This document shows positions 58,784 to 64,000 of a DNA stretch of 64,000 nucleotides, piece after piece. A program made the translations under genes and the position numbers. Position 1 is the first letter of the stretch, and every line of letters starts with the position of its first letter. Origin of the DNA: Pyrenochaeta sp. MPI-SDFR-AT-0127 (Eukaryota > Ascomycota > Dothideomycetes > Pleosporales > Cucurbitariaceae); assembly GCA_020747015.1 (NCBI GenBank), contig JAGTJM010000024.1, positions 248,001-312,000 of the forward strand, in the 5' to 3' direction. A model generated the notes under the pieces. The model was not told the origin of the DNA. It worked only from the letters and a program-made list of their open reading frames with translations, and searched no databases.

Positions 58784-60268
58784 CTATGACTCTGGTGGAG
58801 CAGGAACAGCCTCCAAAGTTTCCGTTGAGGAGGGAGCCTCAGCGGCCAGGGCACGGAAGCCTTCCAACGTGATGTTAACAGCGCCGGCTTGTACAAGCTG
58901 TGGACCTCGTTAGTAAGGGAAACTCCATCGTCCAGGCGGAGAAAGACTTACAGCACGGCTCAAATCATCCAGAAGATCCTCTGGATCCTCAATGCCCACG
59001 CACAATCGAATAATATCCTCAGGCATGTTCCTCTCCTTGCGAGTCTTTTCATCAATACTAGCATGGCTCATACGGCAGGGCATGCTAATAAGGCTGTTTA
59101 CACATCCGAAGCTCACGCTAATTCCCCATAAGCGCGCACTCTCCACGATCCTCTCTGAAACATTTACATCGCCAGTCTCAAACGAGAGAACAGCGCCTGC
59201 GCCGCGTGCCATGCTCCAGTGCAAATCGTACTGTGGGTGTGACTTCAGGCCGGGGTAGCGGACTTTGAAGCCGTGGGATTCGAGGAACGTGGCAATGCGC
59301 ATTGCGTTTGCTTGCTGCTTCTCCATGCGCACACCTAAGGTTTTGATACCGCGGAGGAGGAGCCACGAGTCAAAGGGTGACAAGCCACAGCCTGAGGCGT
59401 TGATGGTGAAGTATAGTCTATCTCCTAGTGCAGAGTCGTTCACGGCAATGACACCAGCCATGAGGTCGTGGTGGCCAGAGAGGTACTTTGTGCCGGATTC
59501 GTAGACAACATCGGCGCCCAGATCGAGTGGGTTAAGCAGCATGGGCGACATCATGGTGTTGTCGACTGCCACAATTGCGCTAGGGTTTGCGGCGTGTGCA
59601 ATGCTGGCAATGGACGGGATATCGCAAATTTTGATCAGAGGGTTCGTGGGTGTCTCGAGCAGCACCATGGCCGTTTTGTTGTTCACGACTTCGCGCACCT
59701 TTTCGGGAGTTGTTGTATCTACGTGATGTACGATGATACCGCCGTGTGTTGAAAGGTACTTGAGCAGCCTGTTTGTTCCGCCGTATAAGTCGTCGCCGGT
59801 CACAACTTCATCGCCGGGTCGAAGCAGACGTGTGATGACATCAAGAGCACCCATGCCAGAGGAGACAACAAGAGCGCGGTTTGCGGCCATGATCTTTGCA
59901 AGATGACGCTCGAGATGTGTTCGTGTGGGGTTGCCGGAGCGTGTGTAGTCATATTCTCCTCCGCCACCGGTCGCAGATTCCTGTTTGAAGGTCGCAGACT
60001 AGAGAGGTCAGCATGTTTTCCCAACGGTAATGAAGCGAGTATGAGGCGGTAGTGGAAAGTCTTGCCATACCTGATAGATTGGCACTGAGCTAGCATTGTA
60101 CTGGTCGCTGCTCTCCGTGTAGACCAGCTCGGTCATGAGGGCGTATTTCCTGCCATTGCGGGGCGTGCTTGGTGCCGGCGAGGGTGGCAGATTGTGTCCA
60201 TCCAGATCGAGAGACGTAGGCGCCTTTCCTGCTCCGCTGGCCTTGCTCTTGGAGCTTTCTCCAGCCAT
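58784..60268 (-). CDS. metG: Cystathionine beta-lyase
   Basis: Exons 60268-60071, 59998-58952 and 58897-58784 encode 452 aa. It is a PLP enzyme cleaving cystathionine to homocysteine in methionine synthesis. Exon 2 begins SATFKQESA and contains YDYTRSGNPTR, the family opening. VSSGMGALDV and TGDDLYGGTNRL follow. The PLP lysine is at about residue 237 in SGTKYLSGH. The Asp contacting the cofactor is in AVDNTMMSP. The assignment to beta-lyase rather than gamma-lyase rests on overall resemblance to fungal MetG/Str3 (DLYGGTNRLL with STHGGIIVHHVD), so it is likely but not certain. The C-terminal exon adds a short Pro/Glu-rich tail. A CYS3/MetR-like site lies about 265 bp upstream. Confidence 0.88.
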
Positions 60269-60529
60269 TGTGTAATTGTGTGTTGGTGGTGTCGGGCTGG
60301 GGTAAAAGCTGAGCAGCGGGGCTTCGGATGTGATTGGAGATTCGCGTTGAGGCAAATCCAATGTACGAAACGAGACCAGTAGATGGCGAAACCGGTTCGC
60401 TGCAATGGATGTCAAAGAGTAGAGTAGAGATTGCTAGGTAATAGGAAAAGAATTGGGGAGAGTCAGAGGATGTGCCAAAGCCATCTGCAAGGTACGTTTG
60501 GTCCTGACGTGTGGGGAGTCACCGCTGGT

Positions 60530-60539
60530 ATTGCGCCAT
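60530..60539. promoter_or_regulatory. Candidate CYS3/MetR binding site
   Basis: ATTGCGCCAT matches the Neurospora CYS3 consensus ATGRYRYCAT at nine of ten positions. The site sits upstream of a sulfur-metabolism gene, where this bZIP factor would be expected to act. Confidence 0.45.
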
Positions 60540-60580
60540 CGAGAACAAATCGGCAGTTTTCGTGCTTGCTTCCGAACATC

Positions 60581-60613
60581 GGGCGAACATGGGCGAACAT
60601 GGGCGAACATGGG
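60581..60613 (+). repeat. Tandem decamer GGGCGAACAT, 3.3 copies
   Basis: Three perfect units and a partial fourth, preceded by a degenerate copy (CCGAACAT). It lies about 315-345 bp upstream of the cystathionine lyase start. Confidence 0.85.
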
Positions 60614-61012
60614 CCGTTACCCCAGATTGAGCAAAAGAACCCACTTTGAATGCCTTGTCCTACTTCCGCCATGCTAAACAGTAATGGCGTGAGAAGCCCG
60701 AGCAGGTGCATGGACGAAGCCTGGCTTCAAATTTGACTTTTGAATGCCTAAAATAACCTAAATACCATGGGTATAGATAATGTCCCAGCCCACACCAAAG
60801 GATTACACAGAATTCAAAGCTAAGCTCAGTATGAATTACGCCAATGCCCGCTCGCTCCAAAGTGAATCAAGTTGAGTTTCCAGGCCATGCTCCATTATAC
60901 AAGAAAAAGGAAGAAGCCCCCACCAAGAAACAAAAAAAATACAGACTCAATGTCATGAAAAAAAAAATCTCCAATCTGTAGCTGTCGTCCTTTAGTAGCG
61001 AGGAGTGTTCCT

Positions 61013-63245
61013 TCACCTAGGCGAAATAGCAGGACACCCTTTCCTGGAATGGAGGTTCATCTTAAACTCAAATATCCCCTCCTCTGTCCCACAGTACAGC
61101 GTCCGCCCATCCTGGCTCATGGCCAGCCCCGCCGTCCGCACACCCTGATGGGGATCATGCGTGCTGCGACTCGGCCTCCTAAGCCCGAGACTGAACTCGT
61201 AAGTCTCAGTCGAAGGTTGGCTGGCGCGCGCATTGCGAAGACGTTCTCGCATCTGTGTTAGTTGTCGGAGACGGCGCAGTTCGCTGCGAAGCTCAGGAGC
61301 AGTAGGGTTGCTGGTCGTAGCGGTTGGGTTCGATGTAGAGCTGCGGTTTGCAGCTCGTGCTTGGCCAGCAAGGGCTTCTTCGATAGTACGCCAGGCATCG
61401 TCTGTCGAGGTGATAATCTCGTTGTTTACGCGACGGGCATGTGCAGGCACTGGATTTGGCGACCGTGTCAGGGCCGAGTCGGTGATGTGCGTGTGAGTCT
61501 GAGGCGGAGCGTTGACTGTTCCCTCGTCGATGGAGACGAAGACTGAAGGCCGGCGACGGGGAGTAGCTCGTTCTTGGGGTGGGCGGTTTGATCGACGGAG
61601 GCTTTCATTCATGAACTCGGTCATAGCATCAGTCACCTCACGGCGGGTCGGTTCCCTACCATAGTCAGATTCTATACTTATCAGGCAGCCAGAGGGGTCA
61701 TACTGGTTTGTATCACGAAGCCCCCCAGTGTTGTAGTTGATGCTTCGGGGCGTGACACCTTGCTCGCGAGTTTCTTCACGCTGTCTCGTCATCCGCAGCG
61801 CCTCCAGGACTTGCCTTTCGTGGGCGGTCAGGCCATGAGGATCGTTGTCCGACTCAACCACTCCAAGCCGTCGATGAAGACTGCGCCGCTCAGAGTCGGC
61901 CTCTAAGTATTCTGTGGCGGCATTCACGGCGGCTACAGGACCTTCAGAGTCCAGGGCACGACGGTATCGGCGGATAAAGTCTGCTTCCCTGCGTAGCTCA
62001 TGCATCTCTGGACTGAGTGTCAGGTCGAAGTCTGCTATATCGAGCTTCTCCATGCCCTCCTCTCGCGGGTCCAAGGTAAGGACTTGTCTCACTTTCAAGT
62101 CGGCTCGAAGATCAGCAACACATACACGGCCTTGATCCTCACTCCACACAAGTAAGTCCCATGGCGACGGCGAGAAATGCATGGTACGTATTGCGCCAGC
62201 ACTGGTGACAATATCTGGTCTTGTTGAGCTGATCAGCTGCACGATAGCATCTTCGCCGTACTCGACGTTCTTTAGTAGTTCCACGTCGAAGAGAGTAATG
62301 TAGCCACACTCAGAGCCTACTGCACACAAGCGTCCGGAGGGAGACCAGGCTGTTGTAAAGTAGCCATCAGCATGTGAATTCGCTGGCCGGTACAGGCTGA
62401 CCTGCTCGATTAAGTTCCAGTTTGACGAGATAGACTGCAAGTGAAATTCTGGCGCCTTTGCGCTGCTTGGGTTTTTAACCAACATTCGCTCAAAGAAGAA
62501 CCCCATCGACGCATCGCCAACTGCCACCAACAAGCTTCCATCAGGAGATATTGTGGCATGATTCATAGCAAAAGGTAGGTCCAAGACTGCCAGCTCCAGG
62601 TTCTGGACCAGTGAATACAGGCGCACGGTCTTGTCATTGTTCGTGAGGACGGCCACCACATCAGCCTGGCCACCGTTGACGGCAGAAGGTAGCTTGTGTA
62701 TTGATATAGAGTTGACAATATCCTCCCCAATCTTCTCGAGGCGCACGCGCGACGCAGCGGCGAGTAGTGGCGGCCGAGGCAAGCGGTTTTCCAAGTCTAG
62801 CGGCAACGAGGTGTCGACTTGGGTAGGGCCCAGAGGCGGGAAGCCTGCCACCTTGATAGCAGCAAAGTTGCCGTCGTCGGCTCCTCCAACGCATACATAG
62901 CCGTGTCCTGCGGCAGTACAGCGCGCTTCCCACGGGAGGGTGGTGACGTGCGCCTGCGTTCGAGTGGCGGCGTTGAGGCAATAGATGTCGAAACCGCTTG
63001 CGTAGTAGACGAGATCGGGTTCGGGGCAGCTGATGAAATGCCGCAGCTGGTAGTGTCTGCGCTTATCAGTCCATGTCCAGTGGGCTCCCTGCAATGCCAA
63101 GGGCTCACGCTATGGGTATCTTGGTGGGATAGTAGGCTTTGGAGGGCAACACAAAGGCGTCCGTGTCTCGACTCCTGCTGCAGTCAGTCCCATGCTAGTC
63201 CCGAGCGCCGTAGAGGAGCACCAACAAGAAGTCGTCGACGGCCAT
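61013..63245 (-). CDS. WD40-repeat protein with DUF2415-like motif
   Basis: Main exon 63056-61013. A preceding exon ends at 63109 and encodes DAFVLPSKAYYPTKIPI. A GTGAGC donor and GCGCAG acceptor join it to AHYQLRHFISCPEPD. The frame upstream of 63109 closes at a stop, so a further exon is needed. A tentative model uses ATG 63245-63226 then 63174-63109 (709 aa), but its GTTGGT donor is weak. The body contains beta-propeller-like repeats (FTTAWSPSGRLCAVGSECG) and the motif PWDLLVWSEDQGRVCVADLR, which I associate with fungal DUF2415 proteins. The C-terminal half is charged and low-complexity, but the last 60 residues again look propeller-like (GLAMSQDGRTLYCGTEEG). Function unknown. Confidence 0.8.
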
Positions 63246-63919
63246 GGTTTGCGGTCAGGTGGGCAGGTGCTGCATGTCTTTCTGGTCGCTGTCGAGCAAA
63301 CGAGGCTCAGAAGTAGACGGCGCTCTACGTCACACGATGGCTTAGTTGCGGAGCCCAAAGAGTAAGAGTACGAGTAAGGGAACGTGCAGGGCGTCAAGTG
63401 CGCCAACAGCTACCAACGATTAAGCTGTCTTGCGTAAGATGCGTGAGAAGGTAGCCTAGGGACTGGTGCGCGTAGGTCCGGAAGCGGGCATGCTAGGTTG
63501 GAGTGTCGTGATGCTCACGGCGGCACCATCAAGCATCCTTCCCCACACGCGAGCGAGATGCGCCAAGCGGACCATCGACATTCCATGTTCAGCTCGCCGT
63601 GGCCAGCAACACCAGCAGGCCGCAGACGCACCGCCCTGAGCAGAAACCAACTGCCCTCTAGCCGTCTCACGTCTGAACATTGAACTGCCTCGTCCACGAT
63701 CACCCGGCTGTTCGCAAGCACAGACGCGCTGCGGAACCTCGGGCGGCGATTTTAGTCCCAAATCGAGCTAGAAGCTTCTCCCAAAATTTTACCGCTCCTG
63801 TCAAAGCTTCACCTCTCTCCATCATATATTCCATCCTCCCTCCAATCTCCATCTTGCTCTGCATCCATCCGCTTGCCGCTTGCATCTCCTCCAGCAGCGC
63901 CTTCACACACACATTCACA
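63246..63919. promoter_or_regulatory. Divergent promoter at right edge
   Basis: About 670 bp between the WD40-like gene (-) and the gene starting at 63920 (+). The last 120 bases are strongly C/T-rich on the plus strand, as in promoters of highly expressed fungal genes. Confidence 0.5.
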
Positions 63920-63946
63920 ATGCTGTCCTCAAGATTATCACGGACT
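63920..63946 (+). CDS. First exon of probable mitochondrial protein (partial)
   Basis: ATG in the context CACAATG opens a nine-codon exon, MLSSRLSRT, ended by a GTAAGT donor. The Ser/Arg/Leu composition is that of a mitochondrial targeting peptide, and a pyrimidine-rich region precedes it. The rest of the gene lies beyond the window, so the product cannot be named. Confidence 0.5.
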
Positions 63947-64000
63947 GTAAGTAGATGCGCAATGGGCAAACGCTGCAAATCCCACGGCCAGCCCACTGAC

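Larger units (their letters stand above)
60269..61012. promoter_or_regulatory. Promoter region of cystathionine beta-lyase
   Basis: 744 bp between two minus-strand genes. Contains the CYS3/MetR-like site and a decamer tandem repeat (listed separately), plus A-rich runs near 60930-60970 that likely belong to the 3' end of the WD40-like gene. Confidence 0.5.

Noticed and set aside
63700..63996. 98-codon minus-strand frame at the right edge
   Set aside because: Antisense to the pyrimidine-rich promoter and first exon of the plus-strand gene.
1..64000. CRISPR arrays, rRNA, tRNA genes, transposons
   Set aside because: Looked for spaced direct repeats, T-loop-like GTTCRA blocks and transposase or reverse-transcriptase motifs by eye; none convincing. 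A tRNA scan program would settle the tRNA question.

Overview
The window reads as a gene-dense stretch of a filamentous ascomycete nuclear genome. Short introns (about 45-110 nt, a few longer) with GTAAGT/GTGAGT-type donors and CTAAC/CTGAC-like branch points, secreted plant-cell-wall hydrolases, a uric acid/xanthine-type permease and the gene set suggest a plant-associated Dothideomycete, probably Pleosporales. That placement is inferred from protein resemblance by eye, not from a search. I see no transposon, CRISPR array, rRNA gene or convincing tRNA gene, and no strongly AT-biased (RIP-like) block.

Layout, left to right. 0.3-6.2 kb: an RKM5-like lysine methyltransferase (+), tyrosyl-DNA phosphodiesterase TDP1 (-) and delta-9 stearoyl-CoA desaturase OLE1 (-). 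After a 3 kb gap come a nucleobase-ascorbate-type purine permease (+, 9.2-11.1 kb), acyl-CoA-binding protein (-), galactose-1-phosphate uridylyltransferase (-), a Yip1-family Golgi protein (+) and a RanBP1-domain FG protein (+). 19.4-23.3 kb: a small three-exon orphan (+), very-long-chain 3-ketoacyl-CoA reductase (-), ribosomal protein uS17/RPS11 (+) and the sterol scaffold ERG28 (-). The orphan and ERG28 are split into short exons and are visible only after splicing by hand. 23.6-32.2 kb: a small kinase-like protein, an LCCL-domain multipass membrane protein, a four-helix orphan membrane protein and a secreted GH3 beta-glucosidase, all +.

After a 4.7 kb gap comes a C2H2 zinc-finger regulator (+, 36.9-38.9 kb). 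Then follow mitochondrial dihydroorotate dehydrogenase (-), a secreted GH28 pectinase-type enzyme (+), a CHIP-like TPR/U-box E3 ligase (-), an RS-rich orphan (-), a Cys-rich single-span membrane protein (-), a subtilisin-like S8 protease (-), a bestrophin-family channel (-), a 2EXR-like protein (-), cystathionine beta-lyase (-), a WD40/DUF2415-like protein (-), and at the right edge the first exon of a probable mitochondrial protein (+).

Functionally this is mainly housekeeping metabolism with interspersed secreted hydrolases: fatty-acid desaturation and elongation, acyl-CoA buffering, sterols, pyrimidines, methionine/cysteine and galactose. The most useful signals are hidden spliced genes, promoter motifs that match each gene's expected regulator (UaY/GATA at the purine permease, a CYS3/MetR-like site at the cystathionine lyase, XlnR/CreA-like sites at the beta-glucosidase), an in-frame 48 nt intron, a GH28 without the usual histidine loop, and a low-complexity insert in dihydroorotate dehydrogenase. 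I did not find a clearly new multi-gene system.
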